A stretch of DNA of 64,000 bases from Bradyrhizobium barranii subsp. apii (GCF_011516635.5 NZ_CP096256.1:248001-312000); one strand, 5' to 3'; shown: positions 17,657 through 56,253, counted from the stretch's first letter. Notes: generated by a model not told the origin, from the sequence alone. Numbers and translations are program-made.

Positions 17657-18171
17657 ATGGCTAGATGCACTGCACCAGTAGAAGGCCATCGCTCAGCCAG
17701 TGCCGCAGCGAGCTGCCCTGCATGCCGTGGCAGTTGGGGTCCCCGCTACAGCGGCCATAGTTACAGTTCGTACTCCTCACCGTCCTACTCCTCGTCAGGG
17801 AGCAGCGGCAGCGCGTCGGGGGGCCGCGTAAGGGCGCGATGGTCGCGACCGGATTCGACCGTGCTGTATACGCCGACCGAGGTGCGGGAGCTCACACCAG
17901 TACGCGAGGCCGTCGAGAAGCAAGCGTCCTTTGTCCTTCGGGATATGTTTCTTTGCCATGCGTGGGACGACCGGCAGGGGGCAGCCAAACAATTGCACGA
18001 TCTGCTTGAGGCACGCGGTGTCAAGGTATGGTTCAGCGAAAAGGACGTTGGCCTTGGCGTGCCGTTGCTCCGCGCGATCGACAAGGGCTTGGCGAATTCC
18101 CGCATTGGGATCGTACTGGTGACTCCTGCGTTGCTGCAGCGTCTCCCAAAAGAAGGCATCGCCGACAAAGA
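17657..18171 (+). pseudogene. TIR-domain protein, C terminus replaced by IS21
   Basis: The protein begins MARCTAPVEGHRSASAAASC with a CPAC knuckle. A Ser/Tyr-rich low-complexity linker (about residues 30-65) follows, then a TIR domain (about 93-173) with DMFLCHAWDDRQGAAKQLHD, VKVWFSEKDVGLGVPLLRAI and SRIGIVLVTPAL, ending near GIADKELS. TIR domains of this type are NADases or signalling modules, often in anti-phage defence. After DKELS the DNA switches to IS21 istA in another frame, so the last part of the TIR fold is missing. The start lies only 6 bp from the IS1380 copy 4 end. The open frame runs on to 18634, but that part is out-of-frame istA. Confidence 0.78.
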
Positions 18172-19409
18172 ACTTTCGGTACGAGTATCGCGCCACCCAT
18201 CCCGATGGCTTCGGCTATACTTGGTTCTGCACGACGTACGAGGCCTGGAAGGGGCGAGCCCGGCCTTCGATGCGGCAGACGCATCTGGGCGGCGAGAAGG
18301 TTTTCGTGGATTTCGCCGGCGACACCATCGACGTCATCGATCCCTCAAACGGGGAAGTGCAGTCGATGAAGCTGTTCGTCGCGGCGATGGGCGCCTCCAA
18401 CTATACCTATGCCGAGGCCTGTCCAAGCGAGGGGCTCGCCGACTGGATCCGGGTCCACATCAATCTTTTCGCCTTCCTCGGCGGCGTGCCGACATTCGTA
18501 GTCTGCGACAATCTCAAGGCCGCCGTCACCAATCCCGACCGCCACGATCCCGGCCTCAACCGAACCTATGCCGAGATGGCGAGCCATTACGGCACGGCCA
18601 TTCTCGCAGCCCGGCCGCGGCGCCCAAAAGATAAGGCAAAGGTCGAAGTTGCGGTGCAAGTCGCCCAGCGATGGATTCTGGCGCGGCTGCGCAACCAACG
18701 CTTCTTTTCGTTGGCGGAGCTGAACGCAGCCATCAAAACACTCGTCGTCGAACTCAATGCAAGGCAGATGCGCGACTTTGGCGCCAGTCGCGCCGAACTG
18801 TTCGCCGAGCTCGACAAGCCCAAGCTTACAAAGCTGCCGGACCAGGCTTACGCTTTCGCACGCTGGAAGCGATGCCGGATCGGCCCCGACTATCATATCG
18901 AGATCGATGGACACTGGTATTCCGCGCCGTATCGGCTCATCCGTGAGCTTGTCGACGCACGCATCGATGACAGAACGGTCGAGATCTTCCACAACGGCCG
19001 CAGGATCGCCAGCCACGCCCGCGCGCCCAACCGGCGGGGCCACACCACCATCGCCGACCATATGCCCAGCGCCCATCGGCGCTACGGTCAATGGACGCCC
19101 GCCGGAGTGATCGTCGCCGGCGAGCGGATCGGTCCGTCGACCGCCGCCTTCTTCCAGGCCGTGATCGCGGCCCGGCCGCATCCCGAGCAAGGCTTTCGCA
19201 CCTGCCTCGGCATTCTGTCACTGGTCAAAAGCTACAGCGCGGAGCGCGTCGAAGCGGCCTGCCGGCGCGGCATTCTGATCAAGGCGCGATCCGTCGCCTC
19301 GATCCGCTCCATCCTCCAGAACGGTCTGGATCGTACCTTTCTCGACGAGCCCTCCGAACACCAACCCCTGCGCCACGGCAACATCCGCGGCCGCGATTAT
19401 TTTCACTGA
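18172..19409 (+). pseudogene. istA: IS21 transposase IstA, 5'-truncated
   Basis: The istA frame is readable from about 18172 (FRYEYRATHPDGFGYTWFCT, then TYEAWKGRARPSMRQTH). It continues through the DDE integrase core: GGEKVFVDFAGDTIDVID (first Asp), VPTFVVCDNLKAAVTNPD (second) and RPRRPKDKAKVEVAVQVAQR (Glu). The C-terminal beta domain (GHWYSAPYRLI) follows and the protein ends RGRDYFH. The N-terminal helix-turn-helix is missing, cut at the TIR fusion. An internal ATG at 18270 gives a 379-residue ORF, but that product would lack DNA-binding. Confidence 0.85.
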
Positions 19410-20162
19410 AGCCAAGGAGACCTGTATGCTCAACCATCCCACCCACGAACGCCTGATCGAGCTCGGCTTGAGCGGCATGGCCAAGGCCTTCGAGGAGCAG
19501 CGACGATCGCCTGATCTCGAAGCCTTGCCGTTCGAAGATCGCATCGGCCTGCTGGTCGACCGGGAAGCGGCGGAACGCGACACCAGGCGGCTCACCACGC
19601 GCCTCAAGCTGGCCTCGCTCCGCCAGAATGCCTGCGTGGAGGACGTCGATTTGCGCACGCCGCGGGGTATCGACCGGGCCGTCTTCGCCAAGCTCGCCAG
19701 CGGCGACTGGATCGATCGCCACGAGAATTTGCTCATAACCGGGGCGACCGGATTGGGCAAAAGTTGGTTAGCCTGTGCCCTCGGCCACAAGGCCTGCCGA
19801 GATAATCGCTCGGTCCTCTATCACCGCGTCCCAAGATTGTTCGAAGCGTTGGGGCTCGCGCGGGGCGATGGACGTTATGCCCGCTTGCTCAAAACCCTTG
19901 GCCGCGCCCAGGTTCTGATTTTGGATGATTGGGGATTGTCGGTGCTCACCGCTGCCGAGCGGCGCGATCTACTGGAAATCCTTGACGATCGCCATGGCCG
20001 CTCCTCCACCATCGTAACCAGCCAACTCCCTGTGGACACATGGCACGAAGTTATCGGAGATCCCACGCTAGAGCATTTTCCGACCGGAAAGAATCGGGTG
20101 GGGATTCCCAAAACGGCGCGAGTCAGATTCAAGCTGCATGCTGGCGAGGGAGGCCAGCATGT

Positions 20163-20546
20163 ATGGCCAGGGCGCTTTCGGTTGATCTTCGCCAAAGGGT
20201 GGTAGCCGCGATTGACGGTGGCATGTCCTGTCGACAGGCTGCTGAGCGCTTTGGTGTCAGCGCGGCCAGTGCAATCCGCTGGCGCGGTCGCCTCAAGAAA
20301 GTTGGCGACATCGTTCCTAAACGCCAGGGCGGTGACCGCAAATCGCAGCGCATCGAAGCGCATTCGCAATTGATTCTGGAGGCGGTGACAGCGAGGCCGG
20401 ATATCACGCTTGCCGAGTTGCGAGAACTGTTGAAACGTCGTGGAATATCGACTGGCATCGCGTCGCTCTGGCGTTTTTTCCAGCGCAGAAAGATCACACT
20501 TAAAAAAAGACAGCGCACGCCGCCGAGCAACGGCGCGGCGATATAA
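20163..20546 (+). CDS. IS630 transposase orfA (copy 3)
   Basis: The 127-residue N-terminal helix-turn-helix half is identical in protein sequence to copy 1. The same A7 slippery run precedes its stop. Confidence 0.85.
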   Translation: MARALSVDLRQRVVAAIDGGMSCRQAAERFGVSAASAIRWRGRLKKVGDIVPKRQGGDRKSQRIEAHSQLILEAVTARPDITLAELRELLKRRGISTGIASLWRFFQRRKITLKKRQRTPPSNGAAI

Positions 20547-21109
20547 ATGCCGCACGTGAGGAGTGGTTCGAAGGGCAAATCGACCTTGACCCTGAGCGTC
20601 TCGTCTTCATCGACGAAACCAGCGCCAACACCAAAATGGCGCGGCGTTACGGGCGCTCGCCACGCGGCGAGCGATGTCGTGCAGCTATCCCACACGGACA
20701 TTGGAAGACGACGACGTTCACCGCTGGATTGCGCTCCGACGGTCTGATCGCGCCGCTTGTTCTGGACGGTCCAATGGATGGCGACGCTTTCCTGGCCTAC
20801 GTCGAGCAATTGCTCGCCCCATCGCTGCGGCCGGGCGATACCGTTATCATGGACAACTTGCCCGCTCACAAGGTCCATGGCGTTCGAGAGGCCATCCAGG
20901 CGGTCGGAGCTAGCCTGCTCTATCTTCCGCCCTACAGTCCAGACTTCAACCCGATTGAAATGGCCTTCTCCAAACTGAAAGCGCTGTTGCGGACCGCCGC
21001 AGCCCGCACCATGCCCGATCTCTGGCAAGCAATCGCCAACGCTCTCAAACGCTTCTCACCCGAGGAATGTCAAAATTATCTCGTCGCGGCTGGTTACGAC
21101 GCAACGTGA
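20501..21109 (+). CDS. IS630 transposase catalytic part (orfB, copy 3)
   Basis: The -1-frame continuation has FIDETSANTKMARR, IMDNLPAHKVHG and YSPDFNPIEMAFSKLK as the three catalytic blocks. It is intact to the stop at 21109, with one residue different from copy 2 (LLRTAAART against LLRAAAART). Confidence 0.85.
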
Positions 21110-21271
21110 TCGGAAAACGCTCTAGGCGACGCGATTCTGGATCGCCTCGTCCACAACGCTCACCGCCTCCAGCTTGCTGGCGAAAGCATGCGAAAACGCA
21201 ACGCCAAAACCATCACCCTTGACGAGCAGCCAGAACGCTGACCCTATCACCGCCTCGGCCGGAGCGAGGCT

Positions 21272-21340
21272 GCTCACGATCGTCTGAATTCGGCGCTCAT
21301 GATCGCGCGAAATCGCTGCTCACGATCACTGAAATATGCA
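21272..21340. repeat. IS21 right-end multiple repeats
   Basis: Three copies of GCTCA(C/T)GATC start at 21272, 21295 and 21318, exactly 23 bp apart. They come just before the boundary with the ISL3 gene at about 21341. Spaced terminal repeats are the transposase-binding array typical of IS21 ends. Confidence 0.75.
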
Positions 21341-21922
21341 GCCAAGCCCAATCGTCGATTCCGACGACGGTCGGAGCAACGAAATCCGGCAACGGGGCCG
21401 AGTGAATCATTCGGAGCAAGGTGTCGCCGCTGACCGGCATGGCCAGTTTGCGCGCCAGGCGTGAGCCGGGCTCTCCGCCGACCGCAAAGCCGATCGCCAG
21501 TTGGCTCTCGCCGAGGCGGGTTGTGCGTCTTGCTTTCGGCCGCACCGTTGCCGGTAGTCGTTCGGTGAATATCCGACGCGGGCATTGCAGATTCGCGCAT
21601 CGAAACCGTCGCGCGTGAAGCCGGATTTCGACAACCCGACCCTGCCAGGGCAGATCGGCTAAGCGTCGCACGTAATGGCTGTGGACGCGACACGTCTGGC
21701 AGCCGCAACAGGGACAGAGCGAGACCGCTGACTTCGGCCGAGCTACGAGCACCACCCTGTTGGTCTGGGGAAGGATCTCGACAATCGAAAGCTCGGAGGA
21801 AACCAGTGAGCGGAAGGCTTGGAGCAAGGCGAATCACGGGCGTCGACTGCGATTCCGACCTTATGCCCTTATTTGCACTGTCCGTGAATCCTGCACCCTG
21901 CACCAAATGTGCGGAAGAACCC
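21341..21922 (-). pseudogene. ISL3-family transposase, N-terminal fragment
   Basis: The minus-strand frame from 21827 reads SIVEILPQTNRVVLVARPKS, then CPCCGCQTCRVHSHYVRRLA and HARRFRCANLQCPRRIF. This is the zinc-binding head of ISL3 transposases, and it continues to VVGIDDWAWL where IS21 cuts it. The ISL3 terminal repeat (GGGTTCTTCCGCACATTTGG on the minus strand) lies at about 21903-21922. Only the first third remains. The gap from here to the NRPS stop (about 95 bp) holds nothing recognisable. Confidence 0.85.
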
Positions 21923-22018
21923 CTAATTGCCGCGCGGAATGCTCTACTTGTCGTCCACTTTCTCCGACTTGAAACCGGTTTACCTCTCAGTTGTTAACCG
22001 GGCGATGATCTTGAAATT

Positions 22019-51907
<29,889 letters not shown>

Positions 51908-51909
51908 TT

Positions 51910-52050
51910 CTACGCGCCCAGCGAGAACAGCTTCTGAAGCTCGTCACGCTCGAATGCTCGTTCGAGCAAAGTAATAGAAATTTCGTTGGCCGCTTTCCTC
52001 ACCTCGACCTCGAACAGCTCTTGAATGCACTTGTTCGAAGGATAAGGCAC
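51910..52050 (-). pseudogene. 46-codon ORF with a vestigial NRPS A-domain start
   Basis: The GTG-started ORF reads VPYPSNKCIQELFEVEVRKA, then continues with unrelated residues ending KLFSLGA. The first 20 residues match the A-domain opening found in every module of the neighbouring NRPS (PYPADKCIQELFEAQVRKA). It stops 2 bp before the NRPS ATG. An AGGGA ribosome-binding-like sequence precedes the GTG. It is probably the scar of a recombination that removed an earlier module. It may also serve as a leader ORF for translational coupling. Confidence 0.6.
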
Positions 52051-52094
52051 CCGGTCCCTTGATCATGGTCGTGAGGGATCACTCGCGCATCTCA

Positions 52095-52111
52095 AGCAAC
52101 CGACGTGCCAA
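52095..52111 (-). promoter_or_regulatory. Sigma-54 promoter for the NRPS
   Basis: On the minus strand the sequence is TTGGCACG-TCGG-TTGCT, matching the -24/-12 consensus (YTGGCACG, four bases, TTGCW) at every highly conserved position. Transcription would start near 52084, about 34 nt before the GTG of the short ORF and 177 nt before the NRPS ATG. Sigma-54 promoters need an enhancer-binding activator; see the NifA-type site at 53122. Confidence 0.8.
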
Positions 52112-52181
52112 TGGCGCTCTGCGGGCTTTTCTTAAAGAAACAACGCACCTATCGCTGCGTTGACTGAATACTGCCGTCTTA

Positions 52182-53117
52182 GAGTCTGTCCGGAAAGATT
52201 ATCTTGGATTGCATAGCTTTCGCAGCATGAGTCGGATGGAGGCCAGCTTGAGAAAGGCGAGCGCCCTGTGATTGAAGCATTCCCAATCTTTGGACAGTCT
52301 TCGGCATCGCCCGAGCCAGGCAAAGGTACGCTCGACGATCCAGCGTTTGGGCAAGACGACGAAACGGTGAGCCTGATCGGAGCGTTTGACGATTTCGAGG
52401 TTCACGCGCTTCAGAGCGCTACGCAGCCCCTTCTGGAAATGTGGCCCTTGATATCCGCCGTCGGCGTAGAGCTTCAGAAGAAAGGGATAGAGGCCGAACA
52501 ACGTTGCCATCAGGAGCACGCCGCCGTCGCGATCCTGGATGTCCGCCGCATGCACGATGGCGTGCATCAAGAGGCCTTGCGTGTCGACGAGAATGTGCCG
52601 CTTCTTGCCCTTGATCTTCTTGCCCGCGTCGTAGCCATGGAGATCATGAGGCCCCCTTTTTCAGCGCTTTTCACGCTCTGGCTATCGATGATGGCGGCGG
52701 TGGGAGAAGCCTCGCGCTCGGCCCTTTCGCGACATTCGACATAGAGGGCGTGATGAATTTTATCGAGCGTGCCGTTCCAGCTCCACAGATCGAAGTAGCC
52801 ATACAGCGTCGAGCGCGGCGGCAGGTCCTTGGGGATCGCGCGCCACTGGCAACCTGTGCTCAGGATGTACATCAGCCCGTTGGCAATCTCGCGCAGGTCC
52901 ACCGTACGCTTGTTGCCGCCGCGCTTGGCCGGCGGGATGCGAGGCGCGATCAGCGCCCACTCCTCGTCGGTCAAGTCGCTCGGATAGCGCAGGCGGCTGC
53001 GGTCGTAGCGTGCACGGTTCTCGGTAGTCCACATTGGCGGCGCGTCCCCATCGAATCAGGCCGCTCACCTTGAATCACAACCGATTCATTCGACTCAACA
53101 TGTTTTGGAACAGACAC
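52182..53117 (-). mobile_element. IS5-family element (936 bp) inserted upstream of the NRPS
   Basis: The ends GAGTCTGTCCGGAAA and, complementary at the right, GTGTCTGTTCCAAAA are imperfect inverted repeats. The flanking TTA is duplicated (52179-52181 and 53118-53120). It separates the NRPS sigma-54 promoter from the TGT-N10-ACA site. Confidence 0.9.
52199..53034 (-). CDS. IS5-family transposase, two frames joined by -1 frameshift
   Basis: Frame 1 (53034 to about 52650) has YPSDLTDEEWALIAPRIPPA, then STGCQWRAIPKDLPPRSTLY and AIIDSQSVKSAEKGG (first catalytic Asp). Frame 2 (to 52199) continues in the -1 register as RGPHDLHGYDAGKKIKGKKR and ADGGYQGPHF (second Asp), then PKRWIVERTFAWLGRCRRLS (Glu in VERTF). 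The register change falls on an AAAAAGGGGG run, a plausible slippage site used by several IS5 subgroups. All catalytic blocks are present, so the element may be active. Confidence 0.85.
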
Positions 53118-53121
53118 TTAC

Positions 53122-53137
53122 TGTCGGGCCTGGGACA
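53122..53137. promoter_or_regulatory. NifA-type upstream activator site (TGT-N10-ACA)
   Basis: TGT-CGGGCCTGGG-ACA lies two bases beyond the right TTA duplication of the IS5 element. If the IS5 and one TTA are removed, its centre is about 106 bp upstream of the predicted NRPS transcription start, inside the usual NifA range (80-150 bp). The motif alone occurs by chance about once per 4 kb; the position relative to a full sigma-54 promoter is what makes it credible. Confidence 0.55.
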
Positions 53138-53210
53138 GCGACGTCTTGGACCAGACACGGCCCAACACAAAGCACGCACCGTCAATGGCGAGGATCGCCG
53201 AGAAGACTAA

Positions 53211-54842
53211 CCCGTCTTATTCGTCAGAGGGCGCCTGAGAGGCTGGCGAGCGTGGTGTAAAGCGCTGATGAAGCGTAGGATTCGGTTGCGAAGCCAACCC
53301 CATCACCTTCCACCGCGAGCGCCACGCCCGCCATGACCGATGATACGAGTCTACCCTTCTCGTTTCCAGCCGTTCACGCCAAGAAAGTCACAGCTGCCTT
53401 CGATGGCGGTCGGCTGACCTCGAACGGGGGCGTGATGCTTCTTGCGATGGCCGAGCGACGTCTCGGTTTGGCCAACAATTTGGCCCGGGTGTTCCCGGAT
53501 CGGCGCGATCCGACGCGGGTCGTGCACAGCCTTGTCGATATGTTTCGCGCTCGCATGTTCGCGATCTGCTGCGGCTACGAGGACGCCGATGACCTCGATC
53601 ATCTGCGGTCCGATCCCGCATTCAAGCTGGCCTGTGGACGGCTACCAGACAGCGGTCGCGATCTGTGTTCCCAACCGACGCTGTCGCGGCTGGAGAATGC
53701 TCCCCGCCTGCGCGACGTGATCCGCCTGACCTACACCCTGGTCGATGCATGGATGGATAGCTATCCGTGCGAGCCTGCATCCGTCACGCTCGACATTGAC
53801 GACACCTGCGATGTCGTCCACGGCCATCAGCAACTCTCGCTGTTCAACGCTCATTATGACGAACGCTGCTTCCTGCCGATCCACGTCTACGACACGGAGA
53901 AGAGCCGGCCCGTGGCGGTCGTGCTGCGGCCCGGCAAGACGCCTGGCGGGGTCGAGGTGCGTGCCCATCTGCGCCGCCTGGTGCGGCACATCCGCACGCG
54001 ATGGCACAAGACGCGAATTACGTTCCGTGGCGACGGGCACTATGCTCGGCCGGAGGCGATGACGTGGTGCGAGAACAACGGCATCGACTACATCTTCGGT
54101 CTGTCCGGTACCAGGCCGCTCGCCAGAAAAGTCGACGAGGTCGCCGACGATATCCGCACCCGACGCGCCATCGAGAACCTAGCTGTTCTGCGCGGCTATA
54201 CCGAGACGCGCCACAAGGCAAAGTCCTGGGATCGCGAACGGCGCACCGTCGCCCGTATTGAGGCGACGATGCTCGGCCTCGACATCCGCTTCGTCGTCAC
54301 CAGCCTCGATGTCGGCTCGGCCGAGTGGATCTACGACAGCCTGTATTGCGCGCGCGGCCAAGCCGAGAATCTGATCAAGCTGCATAAGACGCAGCTCGCC
54401 TCCGATCGCACCAGTTGCCGTTCGGCGCTCGCCAATCAAGTCCGCCTCGTTCTCCATACCGCCGCTTATTGGCTGATGCTGACCGTGCGCGACGCCATTC
54501 CCAAAGTCCGGGAATTGGCCACTGCCGAGTTCGCGACGCTGCGTCTTCGGCTCTTGAAAATCGCCGCCCGGGTTGTCGAGACCAAGAGCCGCATTCGCCT
54601 TGCGTTCGCCGCGGCATGTCCCGAAGCCGACCTGATCCGCAGCTTGCCCGGCGCGCTGCTGCCGCTCGGTCCTTGACCGGTGGGGCGTCCGCCCGCGTTC
54701 ACCCAACCCATCCCTCAAGCGCGTTGCAAAGTACCGGTCGTCAGGCGGTGAAAAGCCGAAGGCAATCCTGTGCGCCTCGTCAGCGGAGGTGTGCGGATGC
54801 ACCAGTCGGACCAAAATACCGCGCTCTCACGAATAGGGCGGG
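53211..54842 (+). mobile_element. IS1380-family element, copy 5 (complete)
   Basis: This is a 1,632-bp element with CTAA duplicated at 53207-53210 and 54843-54846. Its first roughly 0.95 kb carry the variant also seen in fragment copy 4, while the last roughly 0.65 kb match copies 1-3, so the element is a mosaic. Confidence 0.95.
53333..54676 (+). CDS. IS1380-family transposase (copy 5, mosaic)
   Basis: This is an intact 447-residue transposase. Relative to copies 1-3 it has scattered substitutions up to about residue 285 (TSLPF, LANNLARV, LPDSGRDL, SYPCEPAS, TWCENNGIDYIFGLSGTRPL, ENLAVLRGY). It shows none that I could see from GYTETRHKAKSWD to the end. The catalytic blocks are preserved. 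Confidence 0.93.
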   Translation: MTDDTSLPFSFPAVHAKKVTAAFDGGRLTSNGGVMLLAMAERRLGLANNLARVFPDRRDPTRVVHSLVDMFRARMFAICCGYEDADDLDHLRSDPAFKLACGRLPDSGRDLCSQPTLSRLENAPRLRDVIRLTYTLVDAWMDSYPCEPASVTLDIDDTCDVVHGHQQLSLFNAHYDERCFLPIHVYDTEKSRPVAVVLRPGKTPGGVEVRAHLRRLVRHIRTRWHKTRITFRGDGHYARPEAMTWCENNGIDYIFGLSGTRPLARKVDEVADDIRTRRAIENLAVLRGYTETRHKAKSWDRERRTVARIEATMLGLDIRFVVTSLDVGSAEWIYDSLYCARGQAENLIKLHKTQLASDRTSCRSALANQVRLVLHTAAYWLMLTVRDAIPKVRELATAEFATLRLRLLKIAARVVETKSRIRLAFAAACPEADLIRSLPGALLPLGP

Positions 54843-54846
54843 CTAA

Positions 54847-55203
54847 TTGCTTGAGGATCACCCTTGCTGGTCAGAATGCCTCACAAGGATTTTCGTCATC
54901 GAGTGAGAACATCAAGAGATAGGCACCACGCTCGGTGCTGCCAATCCTACAAGGACGCGGAGAAAGCATGCTTTCCAGGTTCACGGGGCCGGATGCCGAA
55001 GGACCGCCAGTGTTCAAGCAGACGAGCGGCGCAGCGAAGTTCTGCTGGTGGAGATGGACGCATGCGGTAGCGCCCACTAGGCCGTGATCCGCGGTGACGG
55101 TGACCCATGTTCGCCGCTGAGGTGACGGGCCCGCCCACGGCAAGCGGGTTGTGCCAGATGGTCCGGCGCCGACCCTCAAGCATGGGGGCTCATTACGGGT
55201 GAG
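54847..55203. other. Intergenic, no gene recognised
   Basis: A minus-strand open frame (54871-55260) exists, but its Pro/Gly-rich sequence matches nothing I know and it overlaps the promoter of the next gene. No NifA-type TGT-N10-ACA site was found here. Confidence 0.5.
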
Positions 55204-55220
55204 TTGGCACGGTCCTTGAC
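55204..55220 (+). promoter_or_regulatory. Sigma-54-like promoter, precursor gene 1
   Basis: TTGGCACG-GTCC-TTGAC: the -24 block is perfect, while the -12 block has TTGA where the consensus is TTGC. It ends 76 bases before the ATG at 55288. The same arrangement occurs before the homologous precursor gene at 56319, which argues that the unusual -12 is a real shared variant. Confidence 0.5.
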
Positions 55221-55287
55221 TGTTGGTCCTTGCTGGCCGACAGCTGACGACCAGCACCACCGACTTGTCACTTCGATGGAGACAATA

Positions 55288-55461
55288 ATGACTGACATGT
55301 CCGCGTACGGTGTAAGCAGCTTAGCTCCTCAAGAAGCAGCCGCAACGTCGGGAGGTTCGTTCTCTCGCGAACAGGCTGAGAAACTGCTTTTGCGTGGCCA
55401 GCATCCCCCCTTGGTGGAAGCCACTTTCGCCCGGGATTCGATTCTAAAACCAAAACGGTGA
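55288..55461 (+). CDS. Double-glycine-leader peptide precursor 1 (57 aa)
   Basis: The leader is MTDMSAYGVSSLAPQEAAAT followed by S-GG, then a 34-residue core beginning SFSREQAEKLLLRG and ending SILKPKR. The leader matches that of the 56319 gene (AYGVxxLxPxEAAATxGG, then SF). Cleavage after GG by the C39 peptidase of the exporter at 57852 is the expected maturation. The core is hydrophilic and charged (net positive end), with no Cys and no membrane helix, unlike pore-forming bacteriocins, so a signal or immunity-related role is possible. The start was chosen for its GGAG at 8 nt. An upstream TTG frame lacks one. Confidence 0.75.
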   Translation: MTDMSAYGVSSLAPQEAAATSGGSFSREQAEKLLLRGQHPPLVEATFARDSILKPKR

Positions 55462-55659
55462 AGTGGACGAGCAGAGCGGAACACTTAGTTGGAAAGTGAC
55501 GACTTCAGACGCCGGCACAGTGTTTGCTAAATTGCCGTAGGCATGATCAGCGCGTCGGCGTTGTCTATCATGTCCACGGCCCTGGCCGCCGGCATCCGTT
55601 CGCGTGCGCGAACCGTGCGCTTGGTCAAGGGCGGTCGTTGCTGGGTGATCCAACTCGCG
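55462..55659. other. Spacer after precursor gene 1
   Basis: No gene is recognised. Short frames on both strands lack ribosome-binding sites and family matches. Confidence 0.45.
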
Positions 55660-55970
55660 ACCCGCCCTTGGCGGCATTGTCCTTCAGCCTACGAAGTGTT
55701 GACGAGGCGCGACATAGTATCAGCCAAGCACTCGAGTTTTACAACGGCCGACGCCCTCATTCGAATGGTAGACGGGGTATGATGACGACCAAGACGAGAC
55801 GCAGATCGACCCTACACTGAACGCAAAGATCGCGCTGGAGACGGCGCGGGAGGCAATGACGACCGAAGTGGCCCTGCGCCCGGAAGTAGCAACTGCTGAA
55901 CCGGGGCCGTGCTTTTCACGCGGGCTTCGGCGAGAGATCGAGAGCGTCAACTCAACAACACTGTTGATTT
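55660..55970 (+). pseudogene. Decayed IS3-family transposase remnants
   Basis: The plus-strand frame SLRSVDEARHSISQALEFYN, then GRRPHSN, is the end of an IS3-type OrfB (usual form FYNxRRPHSxL). It is followed by DPTLNAKIALETAREAMTTE, resembling the start of an IS3 OrfA. The order is scrambled and catalytic residues are missing. This debris separates the two precursor genes. Confidence 0.55.
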
Positions 55971-56168
55971 AGATCGACTGCCTACCAAGTTCCGGCGGCG
56001 CATCGAGGACACATCTAGCTAGTACGGCGTTCAAAGCCGACGGTCACGCTATCTCGGATGCAGGATATCTCATGTCTCGTACTCCTCCATCATCCTAGAA
56101 GCTATTTAGGAACCGGTTCTCCAGGGTGAAGTCGGCCACGAACTCCTTCAGCGGCGAACAACCTACAT

Positions 56169-56184
56169 TGTCGCGCGTCAGACA
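56169..56184. promoter_or_regulatory. NifA-type upstream activator site for precursor gene 2
   Basis: TGT-CGCGCGTCAG-ACA is centred about 87 bp upstream of the start expected from the -24/-12 motif at 56237. Spacing is right for NifA. The motif by itself is weak evidence. Confidence 0.45.
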
Positions 56185-56236
56185 TGGCGATGCTCCTTCG
56201 AGCAGCATGGAAAAGATTTCCGCTTTCTCAGAGCAG

Positions 56237-56253
56237 TTGGCACGATTCTTGAT
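56237..56253 (+). promoter_or_regulatory. Sigma-54-like promoter, precursor gene 2 and export operon
   Basis: TTGGCACG-ATTC-TTGAT has the same perfect -24 and the same TTGA at -12 as the site at 55204, and it ends 65 bases before the ATG at 56319. The distance from the -24 block to the start codon is 74 nt here and 76 nt at gene 1. Confidence 0.5.

Larger units (their letters stand above)
20069..21124 (+). mobile_element. IS630-family element, copy 3 (complete)
   Basis: The ends are the same as in copy 2, with TA at 20069-20070 and 21123-21124. It sits inside istB with a simple TA duplication. It is 7,920 bp from copy 2 in the same orientation. Confidence 0.95.
19426..21240 (+). pseudogene. 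istB: IS21 helper ATPase IstB, interrupted by IS630 copy 3
   Basis: IstB starts MLNHPTHERLIELGLSGMAK and has Walker A ITGATGLGKSWLACALG (about residue 104 on) and Walker B VLILDDWGLS, then IVTSQLP. At codon 214 (DPTL) an IS630 is inserted at a TA. After it, at 21125, the frame resumes GDAILDRLVHNAHRLQLAGE and ends TLDEQPER at about 21240. Removing the IS630 and one TA restores a continuous gene, so the disruption is recent. The start is 16 bp after istA, with an AAGGAG ribosome-binding site. Confidence 0.88.

Noticed and set aside
18270..18634. C-terminal part of the 325-codon frame that begins with the TIR domain, as native TIR-protein sequence
   Set aside because: This DNA encodes IstA in another frame with strong family motifs. 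The overlapping frame is readthrough after a fusion.
55060..55200. A NifA TGT-N10-ACA site upstream of precursor gene 1
   Set aside because: Each TGT in this stretch was checked and none has ACA ten bases later, so no activator site is claimed for that promoter.
54871..55260. 129-codon minus-strand ORF before the first peptide precursor
   Set aside because: It has Pro/Gly-rich composition, no recognisable family and no ribosome-binding site, and it overlaps the promoter-like motif of the downstream gene.
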